A DNA stretch of 64,000 bases from Bog-473 sp963728845 (GCA_963728845.1 CAVSLS010000021.1:372001-436000), one strand, 5' to 3'; shown: positions 1 to 14,728, numbered from the stretch's first letter. Notes: generated from the sequence alone by a model not told the origin. Translations and numbers: made by a program.

Positions 1-424
1 GGCGCACCATCGTGGCGCCCGGTTCGGTCAGTGTCATGCCGAGGTCGAGCCCGTGGCTTCTCTCCACGGCACTGCGCTCCGGCGGTCCGACGTCGCGCCG
101 GCGCGGTACGGGCAGCGTGCGCACGATGGTCGCGGGTGACGACACCCCCAAGAAGAACGACGCCGGCCCGGCCCAGCGCCAGGCCGCCCAGTCGGCGAGC
201 CGGACCAGCGCGGGCGGCGGTCCCCACCCGAGCCACGACTTGAGGGGCAACGGGTCGACGCCGACGGGCGGGGCCGCGTCGGCCTCGACGACCCAGCCCC
301 GCACGGTGCGCCCGTGGAGAGGGACGCGGACCCGGGTCCCGATCTCTACGTCGTGTCTCCATTCGGGAGGCACCACGTAGTCGAACGTCTTCGGCAGCGC
401 GGCCACCTCGGTCCGCACGCGCAC
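1..424 (-). CDS. priA: Primosomal protein N' (PriA), N-terminal fragment
   Basis: PriA reloads the replication machinery at stalled forks. Only about 141 N-terminal residues are present because the gene runs off the left edge, so the helicase domain cannot be seen. The frame shows the typical PriA N-terminal DNA-binding region: KTFDYVVP at residues 12-19, then GTRVRVPLHGR and VRGWVV. The GTG at 424 is the first start in this frame. An ATG at 464 (MTPEQPVARARA) is one base out of frame and would join it if one base in the GC-rich stretch 430-455 is extra, so the true start may be 464. The gene lies downstream of metK, as in many actinobacteria. Confidence 0.8.
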   Translation of the reverse strand, partial: MRVRTEVAALPKTFDYVVPPEWRHDVEIGTRVRVPLHGRTVRGWVVEADAAPPVGVDPLPLKSWLGWGPPPALVRLADWAAWRWAGPASFFLGVSSPATIVRTLPVPRRRDVGPPERSAVERSHGLDLGMTLTEPGATMVR

Positions 425-483
425 CGACCGCCCGCGCGCGCGCCACCGGCTGCTCGGGGGTCATGAGGTCGCGGGCACCGGAC

Positions 484-506
484 ACTGCTCCCCTCAGGGG
501 AGCAGT
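484..506. terminator. Perfect inverted repeat between metK and priA
   Basis: ACTGCTCCCCT and AGGGGAGCAGT (11-bp arms) flank a single C at 495, just after the metK stop. On the minus strand no T-run follows, so it is a GC-rich hairpin that could terminate or attenuate between metK and priA, or stabilise the metK 3' end. Only the symmetry is seen; the role is inferred. Confidence 0.5.
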
Positions 507-513
507 CCGGCGA

Positions 514-1704
514 TCAGAGTCCGAGTGCGGCCCGCAGGTCTTCCACCCGCGGGGTGGCCTCCCACGTGAACTCCTTCTCCGAGCGGCCGAAGTGGCCGTA
601 GGCCGCCGTCTTCTTGTAGATGGGCCGGCGCAGTTCGAGGTCGCGCGCGATGGCCGCTGGGCGCAGGTCGAACAGCTCGCGCACCGCGGCGGAGATCGTG
701 TCTGGATCCACCGACTCGGTCCCGAACGTCTCGACGAGCAGCGACACCGGATGGGCGACGCCGATCGCGTACGCCACCTGTACCTCGCAGCGCTTCGCCG
801 CACCGGAGGCCACGACGTGCTTCGCCACCCACCGCGCCGCGTAGGCGGCCGAGCGGTCCACCTTCGAGGGGTCCTTGCCCGAGAACGCCCCACCGCCGTG
901 GCGAGCCATCCCGCCGTAGGTGTCCACGATGATCTTGCGGCCGGTGAGACCGGTGTCGGCGTGTGGGCCGCCGAGCTCGAAGATGCCCGTCGGGTTCACG
1001 AAGATACGCAGACCATCGCTGTCGAGGTCCGTCGGCAGCAATGGCTTGATGACGTGCTCAATCAGGTCGGGGCGCAGCTGCTCCTCCAGGTCGATCCCGC
1101 TCGCGTGCTGCGTCGAGATCAGCACGGTGTCGATGCGTACCGGGCGCCCATCCTCGTAGACGACGGAGACCTGGGTCTTGCCGTCCGGGCGCAGGTACGG
1201 CACGGCGGCGGCCCGACGGACCTGGGCCAGGCGCTCGGAGAGGCGGTGCGCCAGCCAGATCGGCAGCGGCATCAGGTCCGGCGTCTCGTCGCACGCGTAG
1301 CCGAACATCATCCCCTGGTCTCCCGCACCCTGCGCGTTGAGCAGGTCCTCGCCGCCCTTGCCACTGCGCAGCTCGAGGGCCGCGTCGACCCCTTGGGCGA
1401 TGTCGGGCGACTGCGCGTCGAGCGACACCAGCACGCCGCAGGTCCTGCCGTTGAAACCGTAGGTGTCGTTGTCATAGCCGATGTCGCACACCGTCTCGCG
1501 CACGAGCGACGGGATGTCGACATAGGTCGACGTCGTGACCTCGCCCGCCACTACGACGAGCCCGGTGGTCAGGAGCGTCTCGCAGGCGACACGGCTGGAG
1601 GGATCGCCCTCGAGGATCGCGTCGAGGACGGCATCGGAAATCTGGTCCGCCATCTTGTCCGGGTGGCCCTCGGTGACCGATTCCGAGGTGAATGTCGTCT
1701 TCAC
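514..1704 (-). CDS. metK: S-adenosylmethionine synthetase
   Basis: Makes S-adenosylmethionine from methionine and ATP in the cytoplasm. The frame is intact at 396 residues, the usual family length. Visible motifs are GHPDK near residue 13, the glycine-rich GAGDQGMMFGYA in the middle and GGGAFSGKDPSKVDRS in the C-terminal half. The start is a GTG whose bases overlap the coaBC stop as GTGA, so translation is probably coupled to coaBC. A hairpin follows the stop. Nothing unusual; among the most secure calls in the window. Confidence 0.97.
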   Translation of the reverse strand: MKTTFTSESVTEGHPDKMADQISDAVLDAILEGDPSSRVACETLLTTGLVVVAGEVTTSTYVDIPSLVRETVCDIGYDNDTYGFNGRTCGVLVSLDAQSPDIAQGVDAALELRSGKGGEDLLNAQGAGDQGMMFGYACDETPDLMPLPIWLAHRLSERLAQVRRAAAVPYLRPDGKTQVSVVYEDGRPVRIDTVLISTQHASGIDLEEQLRPDLIEHVIKPLLPTDLDSDGLRIFVNPTGIFELGGPHADTGLTGRKIIVDTYGGMARHGGGAFSGKDPSKVDRSAAYAARWVAKHVVASGAAKRCEVQVAYAIGVAHPVSLLVETFGTESVDPDTISAAVRELFDLRPAAIARDLELRRPIYKKTAAYGHFGRSEKEFTWEATPRVEDLRAALGL

Positions 1705-2973
1705 GCGTTGCTCCGCTTCTCGTTGTGGTGGGCGATCACCATATCCAATAGGGCGTTTGCCACTGCATCCTTAGAGGTCAGAGGGATTTCGGTGGTGCTC
1801 CCGTCCGCTCCGAGAATCACGACCGCATTCGTGTCGTGGTCGAATCCGGCACCGGGTGCGCTCACGTCGTTGACGACGAGCAGGTCGACGCCCTTGCGCT
1901 CGATCTTGCGTCGGCCCCGTGCGAGTGCGTCATGGGTCTCCGCGGCGAACCCCACGAGGAGCTGGCCGGGAGCGCGGTGGGCGGACAGTCCGGCCAGGAT
2001 GTCCGGGCGTCGGCTCGAGCACCAGTTCGGGGACCCCCTCGTCCTTCGACAGCTTGGCCCCCGCTGCCCGCTTCGGTCTGAAGTCGGCCACCGCGGCAGC
2101 CATGACAACGACGTCGGCACCCTCGGCTGCCGCGCCGACGGCGTGCTCCATGTCGGCGGCCGTCTCCACGTCGATCCGGGTCACCGCGGTGCTCACGTCG
2201 GGAGGCAGGGCCAGCCGTGACGAGGTGACGAGGGTGACCGCCGCGCCGCGTCGCGCCGCAGCAATGGCGATGGCATGTCCCTGCTTGCCCGACGACCGGT
2301 TCGTGATGAAGCGCACCGGATCGATGGGCTCCCGCGTGCCACCGGCGCTGACGACCACCCGGGCACCGTGCAGGTCGCGCCGGGCGGCGTGGCCGAGTCG
2401 TTCGAGCACGCGCTGGACGATGACGCCCGGGTCGGCCAGCCTCCCGTCGCCCGAGTCGCCCCCCGCCAGCCTCCCGCTCTCGGGGGGGATGATCTCGACG
2501 CCGCGGCGCTCGAGCGTGGCCAGGTTGTCCCGTACCGAGGCGTGCTCCCACATCTCGGTGTGCATGGCCGGGCACACGATCACCGGCGCCCGCGTCGCCA
2601 ACAACGTCGCGCCCAGGAGATCGTCGGAGAGCCCGGCGGCGTAGCGGGCGATGGTGTGTGCCGTGGCCGGAACGACCACGATCAGGTCGGCCCCTTGCCC
2701 GAGTCGCGTGTGGGGAATGGGCGACGACTCGTCCCACAGCGATTGCTGCACCGGCTCGGAGGCCAGCGCAGAGAACGTCGCCACGCCCACGAAGCGCGTG
2801 GCGTCGTGGGTGAGCACCGGCGTCACGCGCACTCCGGCGTCGACCAGTCGACGGCACACTTCGACCGCCTTGTAGGCGGCGATGCCGCCGCACACGCCCA
2901 GGACGACCCGGGCCGGGTGGTCGGCCGGCTCCACGTGCACCGGCGGGCTCTCGGTTCCGGGTTGTCCGGCCAT
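1701..2973 (-). CDS. coaBC: Phosphopantothenoylcysteine decarboxylase/synthase CoaBC (frame break)
   Basis: Bifunctional coenzyme A enzyme that ligates cysteine to 4'-phosphopantothenate and decarboxylates the product. The N-terminal flavoprotein domain shows GGIAAYK and PAMHTEMW (the actinobacterial form of the PAMN motif). The C-terminal domain shows VSAGGTREPIDPVRFITN and AAVADFRP, and after the shift ends with ETHDALARGRRKIERKG and LLVVNDVS. The frame breaks near 2003: LVLEPTP continues one base later as DILAGLS, and removing one G from a GG pair restores the expected EPTPDILAGL. The gene lies between rpoZ and metK and overlaps the metK start by 4 bp. Confidence 0.93.
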
Positions 2974-3006
2974 CCGCGCTGCCCGCCGTGCCTCTCCGCC
3001 CGGCTC

Positions 3007-3390
3007 CTAGCTCGCGGTCGGGTCCTCGTCCCCGACGTCGAGCGCTTCGATCACGTCCGCGCCCTCGCTCGCCTCACTGTCGCCCAGCAGCCCGGCCTCG
3101 GCGGCATCGGCCATGGCGGCGGCCAGCGCGGCCTCTTCCTCGGGGTCCGGACGCGTGAAGGTCGCCTTGCCCGCCGCGATCTCCTCGAACGCGATGGAGA
3201 CAGGCTTGCCCGAGACGGACGCCACCTGCGGTGGGACCACCTTGCCCAGCCCCTCACCCAGGCTGTTGTAGTACGAGTTGACCTGCCGGGCTCGTGCCGA
3301 GCCCAGTGCGACCAGGGTGAACTTCGAGTCCACCTTGTCCAAGAGCTCCTCAATTGGTGGGTCCATGAGCGTATGGCGGCCTTGGGCCAT
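3007..3390 (-). CDS. rpoZ: RNA polymerase omega subunit
   Basis: Small RNA polymerase subunit that helps assemble the beta' subunit. The 127-residue frame has the omega core: EELLDKVDSKFTLVALGSAR, RQVNSYYNSLG and the conserved PVSIAFEEIA segment. A long acidic Ala/Glu/Asp tail follows from about residue 80, as in actinobacterial omegas. Two starts are possible: the first codon (3390), which overlaps the end of gmk, or MDPPIEEL at 3366. It follows gmk, the classical gmk-rpoZ order. Confidence 0.93.
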   Translation of the reverse strand: MAQGRHTLMDPPIEELLDKVDSKFTLVALGSARARQVNSYYNSLGEGLGKVVPPQVASVSGKPVSIAFEEIAAGKATFTRPDPEEEAALAAAMADAAEAGLLGDSEASEGADVIEALDVGDEDPTAS

Positions 3391-4022
3391 CAGGATTCCT
3401 CCGGGTTCTCGGCGCAGGGGGCAGCCGATCGAGTCCGCTCAACTATAGCCCTCAGCTCGGCCAGGGCCCGCTGCAGGTCGTCGTTGACCACCGTATGAGC
3501 TGCGATTTTCGCTCCGCGCTCCACCTCGGACTGCCCCAACTCGACTCGTCGGCGGATGTGCTCCTCGTCGTCCCCCCGCGCGGCGAGCCGTTCGGCCTGC
3601 ACCTCGGTCGACGGGGGGAGCAGCATGATCACCGTGGCATCGGGGCGCTGGGCCAGGACCTGTTCGGCCCCCTGGACGTCGATCTCCAGCAGGACGTCGG
3701 CACCGGGCGGCGGATCGGGTATCGGCGTCCCCATCAGGTAGTCGAGGAACTCGGCCCACTCGAAGAAGGCTCCCTGGGCGATGCCCTCCTCGAAGGTGGC
3801 GCGATCCACGAAGACGTACGCCCCACGCTCGCGCTCGCCCGGGCGCGCCTCTCGGGTGGTCCAGCTCCGGCTCAGCCAGAGCGACTCGTCGCGGGCGACG
3901 AGCTCGGTCGCAAGCGTGCCTTTGCCGGCCCCACCCGGGCCGATGAGCACGAAGACGCGCGGCTCGTCGGTGTGTGGTTCAGCGCGCAGTCTCTTTGAGC
4001 AGCGCCTCGCGCTGCTTGGCAC
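3390..4022 (-). CDS. gmk: Guanylate kinase
   Basis: Phosphorylates GMP to GDP with ATP. The 210-residue frame has a P-loop (GPGGAGKGT at about residues 29-37), the GMP-binding stretch SRSWTTREARPGE, FFEWAEFLDYLMGTP and LLEIDVQGAEQV. The only clear start, ATG 4022, overlaps the end of mihF by 44 bp, which is more than usual here, and the first 20 residues do not resemble the family, so the true start could be later. It sits in the mihF-gmk-rpoZ-coaBC-metK order typical of actinobacteria. Confidence 0.93.
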   Translation of the reverse strand: MPSSARRCSKRLRAEPHTDEPRVFVLIGPGGAGKGTLATELVARDESLWLSRSWTTREARPGERERGAYVFVDRATFEEGIAQGAFFEWAEFLDYLMGTPIPDPPPGADVLLEIDVQGAEQVLAQRPDATVIMLLPPSTEVQAERLAARGDDEEHIRRRVELGQSEVERGAKIAAHTVVNDDLQRALAELRAIVERTRSAAPCAENPEES

Positions 4023-4296
4023 CGAGCCCCTGCAGACGCCGGCTGTCGCTGATGCCGACGGTCTCCATCAAGCGCCGGGCCTTCACCTTGCCCAGGCCGG
4101 GTAGGGACTCGAGCACCGAGACCACCTTCATCTTGCCGATGGTCTCGTTGGAGTCCGCCTGGGTGAGGAGATCTGCCAACGACAAGGAGCCCATCTTGAG
4201 CTTGTCCTTGACCTCGGCCCGCTCACGGCGAACCTTGGCGGCCTTTTCGAGTGCAGCGGCGCGCTGCTCGGGAGTGAGTGCGGGAGGTTGCGGCAT
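3979..4296 (-). CDS. mihF: Actinobacterial integration host factor (mIHF)
   Basis: Nucleoid-associated DNA-binding protein of the mIHF/sIHF family. It is a 105-residue protein starting MPQPPALTPEQRAAALEKAA, followed by RRERAEVKDKLKMGSLSLADLL and the helix-two-turn-helix region VLESLPGLGKVKARRLME, ending RRLQGLGAKQREALLKE. These match the family from end to end. The start is the ATG at 4296. The same frame stays open upstream into pyrF only because of the pyrF frame break. It lies between pyrF and gmk, its usual place in actinobacteria. Confidence 0.92.
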   Translation of the reverse strand: MPQPPALTPEQRAAALEKAAKVRRERAEVKDKLKMGSLSLADLLTQADSNETIGKMKVVSVLESLPGLGKVKARRLMETVGISDSRRLQGLGAKQREALLKETAR

Positions 4297-4346
4297 GGCG
4301 AGACCATAGCGCCTCGGCCAGGGGCCTTCACACCCATTTTCCCTTC

Positions 4347-5187
4347 TCAGCCCATCAGCTCCGCCAGCTCGCGGGCGAGTGCCTGCGCGCTGCGTCGCAG
4401 CGCGACCGGGTCGGGTCCGGCGGTGAGCAGCCCCCGGGAGCTGCTGGGCAACACGCTGCCGGGGCGGCATCCGGCGAACCGTTTGGCCACGTCGGCCGGG
4501 CCGGCACCCTGGGCGCCGAGCCCAGGCGCCAGAATTACACCCCCTAGCTGGGACAATGCGAAGTTCGACGGCTCCAGCGTCGCACCGATGACGGCACCGA
4601 CCGTTCCCGCCGGGACCTCGGGCGAGCCGTTGAGCGCTGCCACCTCGGCGAGCAACATGTCCTCGACCGTCGCTCCCGCTCGACGTCATCGCCTGCTGCA
4701 GACCACGGCCCTCGGGGTTGGAGCTGCGGGCGACGACGAGGACGCCCCGCCCGTTGCGGGCGGCGAGTCGGACGAGCGGCGCGAGCGCCCCGAGGCCGAG
4801 ATACGGGTGGGCCGTCACCGCGTCGACGGCCAGCGGGCTGGTGTCGCCCAGCCATGCGTCCGCGTAGGCCTCGGCGGTCGAGTCGATGTCGCCGCGCTTG
4901 GCGTCGGCGATCACGATCAGCCCCGCGGCCGTGGCGTCGGCGACCAGCCGTTCGAGCTGCGCCAGCCCCGACGAACCATGCCGTTCGAAGAAGGCGACTT
5001 GTGGCTTGATCACCGGCACCGCGCCTGCGAAGGCCTCGACGCACGTCCGGCAGAAAGCGCCCAACCCCGTCGCGTCGTCGGTCAGCCCCCACGACGCCAG
5101 CAGCGAGGCCGACGGGTCGATGCCCGCGCACAGCGGTCCTGTGGCACGCACCGCCGCCTCCACGCGGTCACCGAAGCTGTCAGCCAT
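4347..5187 (-). CDS. pyrF: Orotidine 5'-phosphate decarboxylase (frame break)
   Basis: Last step of UMP synthesis (OMP to UMP). The mycobacterial-type enzyme is recognised by CAGIDPSASLL near the N-terminus, KPQVAFFERHG and the catalytic ADAKRGDIDST loop. After an apparent one-base extra near 4680 (ATG ACG TCG A, then GCG GGA GCG) the frame continues as ATVEDMLLAEVAALNGS, GAVIGATLEP and ILAPGLGAQG, and stops at 4347. Length after correction is about 280 residues, normal for this subfamily. It overlaps the pyrD stop by 8 bp. Confidence 0.92.
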
Positions 5188-6229
5188 CTCGTCCTCCTTC
5201 GTTCAGCAATGGTACGCGTGCGGCTGTCGGGTCGGCGGGAGCGTCGCCCGTGCCAACCGTGCCGGCGTCGTCGACTTTGGCGCGGCGTCGCGCGTCGTCC
5301 CGGATCTGGCCGACCGTCGTCGCGTGGGTGTCACACCAACGCGCCAGTTGGCGGAGCACCTTCCACGGTGCCCTCGGGTCCCGGAAGATCGCCGTCCCGA
5401 CCTGGACGGCGTCGGCACCGGCCACGAGCAGCTCGACCGCGTCGGCGCCGGACGTCACCCCACCGACCCCGACGATCGGCACGTCGGGGAAGGCGGCCCG
5501 GCACTCCCACACGGCCCGCACCGCGACCGGGTGGACGGCGGCGCCGGACAGCCCACCCCCGCCCGCGCCCAGCGCGGGCTCGACCCGACTCGATGTCGAG
5601 GGCCAGGCCGAGCAGGGTGTTGACCAGGGTCAGCCCGTCGGCCCCGCCCTCGAGGGCCCCCGTGGCGATCTCCACCACGTCGGGCACGTTGGGGCTGAGC
5701 TTGGCCCACCGCGGCAGGCCGCACGCAGTGGCCGTCATGACCCGCGCCGTCGCCTCGGCCGAGTGGGCGAACATGCGCGAGCGGTCCTCCACGTTGGGGC
5801 AGCTGACGTTGACCTCCACCGCCGCGATGCATGCACCCGCCGGGGTGGCGGCGGCCGCCGCCACGAGCTCCGCGGCGCGGGCGTAGTCCGACACGGTGCG
5901 GCCCCAGATGCTGACGACGACCCGTGCGCCCGATGCCTCCAGCGCCGGGAGGTCGTCGGCCACCCAGGCGGCGAGGCCGGGGCCCTGCAGGCCGACACTG
6001 TTGAGCATGCCGGCGTCGACCTCGTGCACCCGCGGCGCCGGGTTGCCGGGCCACGGCTCGACCGACAGCGACTTCACCACGACCGCGCCCAGGTCCCGGA
6101 GTGCGCCGTACTCCGACAACTCCGTACCGTGCCCAGACGTCCCAGACGCCGTCATGACCGGGTTGTCGAGCGCGACCGCCCCGACGCGCGTCCCCAGTGT
6201 CGCGGGGCCTCGTGGGTCCTGGCGCCCGC

Positions 6230-6233
<4 letters not shown>
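5180..6233 (-). CDS. pyrD: Dihydroorotate dehydrogenase, class 1B-like (frame break)
   Basis: Oxidises dihydroorotate to orotate using FMN. Motifs: NPVMTASGTSGHG, the substrate loop GMLNSVGLQGPG, the segment VNVSCPNVEDRS with a cysteine at the catalytic-base position, KLSPNV and the FMN-binding IVGVGGVTSGADA. The catalytic Cys and overall pattern fit class 1B (PyrDB), whose known members pair with the Fe-S/FAD subunit PyrK; no pyrK is adjacent. The frame shifts by one extra base near 5583, between LALDIES and EPALGAGGGGLSGAAVHP. GTG at 6233 overlaps the carB stop as GTGA. Confidence 0.92.
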
Positions 6234-9536
<3,303 letters not shown>

Positions 9537-9560
9537 GTCCCTGTCCTCTTCCGGCCCCGC

Positions 9561-10696
<1,136 letters not shown>

Positions 10697-10700
<4 letters not shown>

Positions 10701-12011
10701 CGTTGCGCCGCCGCGTCGATCACGACCGCCTCGCCCCGCGTGACGGTATGGCGCACGGCGCCGGCGAACGTGCGACCCGCGTACGGGGTGTTGCGGCTGC
10801 GGCTGGCCAGCTGCGCCGGATCGACCACGGTGGTCGCGGCGGGGTCGAAGACGCACAGGTTCGCCGCCGCGCCCTCCTCGAGCGGGCCGCCCTGCGCGCT
10901 GTGGCCGGCGGGGCGCGGGTCGGTCGCCGTCAGCCGGGCGATGGCGGCCGGCTGCGCGCTCATGAGCGCGAACACTCGTTCGGGGCCGAGGTGGGGCGAG
11001 AGCACCTCCCACGCGATCGGCAGCGCGGTCTGGAGGCCCAGCATGCCGGGCGGGGCCTGGTCGAAGGGAACGTCCTTGGTCTCGGGGGCGTGGGGTGCGT
11101 GGTCCGTGGCCACGGCGTCGATCGTCCCGTCGACCAGTCCTGCCACGACCGCCGCCACGTCCTCGTCGGTCCGCAACGGCGGGTTGACCTTGAACACAGG
11201 GTCGTACCCCTCCACCACCGCGTGGGTGAGGAGCATGTGGTGCGGTGCGGCCTCCGCGGTGACCGGGAGGCCTTCGCGCTTGGCCCGCCGGACGAGCTCG
11301 ACGGAGCCGGCCGTCGAGAGGTGGAGGAAGTGCACGGTCGCGCCGGTCAGCCGCACCAGGGCGATGTCACGGGCCACCATCGCCTCCTCGGCGGCGGCCG
11401 GCACACCCGGGATGCCGAGGCGGCTCGACCAGCACCCCTCGTGCATGGCGCCCCCGGCGGCCAGGCAGGCATCCTCGCAGTGCTGGGCCAGCGTCACCCC
11501 GAGTCCCTTGGCGTAGTCGAGCGCACGACGCATGAGCGCTCCGTCCTGCACGCCGGCACCGTCGTCGGTGAAGAGGGTCACGCCGAGAGCGGCCAGCTCG
11601 CCGAAGGGGGCGAGGGCCGTCCCCGCGCGTCCCGCGGTGATGGCGCCCGCCACGGCGACCTCGGCCAGGCACCCGGCGCCCAGGGCGAGCACCTCGGCGG
11701 CCACACCGGCGGCGTCGATCGGCGGGTCGGTGTTCGGCATGGCCACCACGGCCGTATAGCCGCCGAGCGCGGCGGCCCGGGCGCCGGACTCGATCGTCTC
11801 CGCCTCCTCGCGCCCCGGCTGGCGCAGGTGGGTGTGCAGGTCGACCAGGCCCGGACCCACGAGGCAGCCGCCGGCGTCGAGGACGAGGGCGCCGCTCGGT
11901 GCGTCGACGGACTCGGCCAGGCCGACCACCAGCCCGCTCCCGACGGCGACGTCGCGACGGGCCAGACCGTCGGGTCCGACCACTGTGCCGCCCCGGATGA
12001 CGAGGTCGACG

Positions 12012-12019
<8 letters not shown>
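10697..12019 (-). CDS. pyrC: Dihydroorotase
   Basis: Zinc enzyme that cyclises carbamoyl aspartate to dihydroorotate. The intact 440-residue frame is class I: the metal motif DLHTHLRQPG near residue 60, AMPNTDPP, AQHCEDACL, HFLHLSTAGSVELV, EAAPHHMLLT and ATDHAPH. It overlaps the end of pyrB by 8 bp and the start of carA by 4 bp, so it is surely co-transcribed and probably translationally coupled. Nothing unusual in length or motifs. Confidence 0.96.
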
Positions 12020-12997
<978 letters not shown>

Positions 12998-13001
<4 letters not shown>

Positions 13002-13570
13002 TTGTCCTCCAGGGTGCCGATCCAGACACCGTCCTCGCCGACGTCGACCATCTCCTCGCGGCGCGTCGGGAGGTTCTTGCCGACGTAGTCGGGGCGGATG
13101 GGCAGCTCGCGGTGGCCACGGTCGATCATGACGGCGAGCTGGACGGCACGGGCCCGGCCGTAGTCGTTGAGGGCGTTGAGCGCGGCCCGGATGGTGCGCC
13201 CCGTGAAGAGGACGTCGTCGACGAGGACGACGACCCGGCCGGCCAGGTCGACCCGGATGTCGGTGACGGCCTCCGGGAGCACGGGGCGCAGCCCGATGTC
13301 GTCGCGGTAGAAGGCCACGTCGAGGCTGCCCAGGTCGAGGGTGTCGGTGCCCTCAATCTGGCGGAGCATCTCGGCCATCTTGGTGGCGATGGGGACCCCG
13401 CCCGTCTGGAGCCCGACCAGGACCACGTCTTCCACGCCGCCGTTGCGCTCGACGATCTCGTGCGACATGCGGGTCAGGGCGCGCTGGACATCGGCGGCGC
13501 TCAGGACCTGGGAATGGGCGACGAACACGCCCCCAAGGGGCCGCGTGTGACTGCGTTCGCGTTCGGCCAC
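12998..13570 (-). CDS. pyrR: Bifunctional pyrimidine regulator / uracil phosphoribosyltransferase PyrR
   Basis: RNA-binding repressor of the pyr operon that senses UMP and also has uracil phosphoribosyltransferase folding. The 190-residue frame has the PRPP loop VVLVDDVLFTGRTIRAAL, VLVGLQTGGVPIA and the C-terminal LPTRREEMV. The GTG start at 13570 is set by a strong ribosome-binding site (AGGAGGAA on the minus strand, 13573-13580). A PyrR-binding loop lies just upstream of that site, which suggests the gene controls its own translation and that of the downstream pyr genes. Confidence 0.96.
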
Positions 13571-13585
13571 TGTTCCTCCTACCGT

Positions 13586-13605
13586 GTGAGCCTCACGGGA
13601 CTCAC
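13586..13605 (-). promoter_or_regulatory. PyrR-binding RNA loop in the pyrR leader
   Basis: On the minus strand a short stem GTGAG/CTCAC encloses TCCCGTGAGG. The 14 bases AGTCCCGTGAGGCT (13589-13602) fit the PyrR anti-attenuator consensus ARUCCNGNGAGGYU at every position. The loop ends about 8 bases before the pyrR ribosome-binding site. No classical attenuator/terminator pair is evident, so bound PyrR most likely blocks ribosome access, as reported for mycobacteria. The match is seen; the mechanism is inferred. Confidence 0.85.
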
Positions 13606-13658
13606 TTCACGGTCAGGGCACAACCTTAGCGCGCTCGGGTGGGACTCGGGGCGGGGGC

Positions 13659-14066
13659 TCAGGGCTTCGACGACCCGATATCGGCGGCGATCGTCGACAG
13701 GATGCCGTTGACGAAGCGGCCCGAGTCGTCGGTCGAGTACGTCTTGACCAGCTCGACAGCTTCGTCGATCACGACCGCCACCGGGGGCCCGTCGGCGTCG
13801 AGGAGCTCGGCCACGGCCATGCGCAGCACGATGCGGTCGATGACGGCCATCCGCTCGAGCGGCCACCCGACCGAAGCGGCGGCGATGCGGCGATCGGCCT
13901 CGCCCCGGCTGGCCACCGCCTGCTCGACCAGGGTGCGGACGAAGGAGTCGGCGGGGACAGGGAGTGCGTCGACGACCCGGAGCGGGCTCTCGCCCTTCAG
14001 CTCGGCCTCGTAGAGCAGCGAGAGTGCCCGCTCCCTCTGCTGGTGGCGGGGGGCGGTGTCGGTCAT
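13659..14066 (-). CDS. nusB: Transcription antitermination factor NusB
   Basis: Component of the Nus complex that binds boxA RNA in rRNA antitermination. The intact 135-residue frame has RERALSLLYEAELKG at the N-terminus, ERMAVIDRIVLRMAVAELL in the middle and VIDEAVELVKTYSTDDSGRFVNGIL at the C-terminus, the standard NusB signature. It lies between efp and pyrR, a common actinobacterial order (aro-pepQ-efp-nusB-pyr). A run of AGGACC repeats sits immediately before the start and may supply the ribosome-binding purines. Confidence 0.95.
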   Translation of the reverse strand: MTDTAPRHQQRERALSLLYEAELKGESPLRVVDALPVPADSFVRTLVEQAVASRGEADRRIAAASVGWPLERMAVIDRIVLRMAVAELLDADGPPVAVVIDEAVELVKTYSTDDSGRFVNGILSTIAADIGSSKP

Positions 14067-14067
14067 C

Positions 14068-14125
14068 GGTCCTGGTCCGGTCCTGGTCCTGGTCCTGGTC
14101 CGGTCGTGGCGGTCCTGGTCCTGGC
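14068..14125. repeat. GGTCCT hexamer tandem repeat between nusB and efp
   Basis: About eight imperfect copies of GGTCCT (AGGACC on the transcribed strand) fill more than half of the 101-bp gap between efp and nusB, ending against the nusB start codon. The AGGA in the last unit could act as a ribosome-binding site, so slippage here could change nusB translation. It may also collapse or expand in assembly. Confidence 0.7.
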
Positions 14126-14167
14126 CTCGGCCGGAGGTCGGCCGGAGCCGACGAGGCCGCCGGGCCG

Positions 14168-14728
14168 TCAGGCCCGGGTCAAGTACTCGCCGGAACGGGT
14201 GTCGACCTTGATCACGTCCCCGGTGTTCACGAAGAGCGGGACCTGGACCACGAGGCCCGTCTGCAGCGTGGCCGGCTTGCGCGCGCCCGACACGCGGTCG
14301 CCCTGGATGCCCGGCTCCGTCTCGGTGACGGTGAGCTCCACCGCGGCGGGGAGGTCGACGCCGACGATCTCGCCGTTGTACATCTGCAGGTTGGCTTCGT
14401 CGCCTTCCTTCAGGTAGTTCGGGGCGTCGCCGAGGGACGCGGGTGCGGCCGTCATCTGCTCGTAGCTCGTGGTGTCCATGAACACGAAGTCGGAGCCGTC
14501 GCGGTAGAGGAACTGCATGTCGCGCTTGTCGATGATCGCCTGCTCGAGCTTCTCGTCGGCCCGGTAGGTCCGCTCGATCACGGCGCCGCTGCGCACGTTC
14601 TTCAGCTTGGTGCGCACGAACGCGCCTCCCTTGCCCGGCTTGACGTGCTGGAACTCGACAACGTTGAACAGGCCCTCAGGGAGGTCCAGGCTCATGCCGT
14701 TCCTCAGGTCATTGGTCGAGACTGCCAT
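14168..14728 (-). CDS. efp: Elongation factor P
   Basis: Relieves ribosome stalling at proline runs. The 186-residue frame has the three-domain EF-P layout: KOW-like N-terminal domain with HVKPGKGGAFVRTKLKN (Lys in the loop that is modified in some bacteria), the OB domain around GDSFVFMD-like residues (DGSDFVFMDTTSYEQ), and the C-terminal domain with DRVSGARKPATLQTG and KVDTRSGEYLTRA. It overlaps the peptidase stop upstream by 20 bp. Confidence 0.96.
   Translation of the reverse strand: MAVSTNDLRNGMSLDLPEGLFNVVEFQHVKPGKGGAFVRTKLKNVRSGAVIERTYRADEKLEQAIIDKRDMQFLYRDGSDFVFMDTTSYEQMTAAPASLGDAPNYLKEGDEANLQMYNGEIVGVDLPAAVELTVTETEPGIQGDRVSGARKPATLQTGLVVQVPLFVNTGDVIKVDTRSGEYLTRA

Noticed and set aside
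3979..5187. A single frame that would fuse PyrF to mIHF
   Set aside because: The region between the two protein parts is Arg/Gly-rich nonsense caused by the pyrF frame break near 4680. mIHF has its own ATG at 4296.
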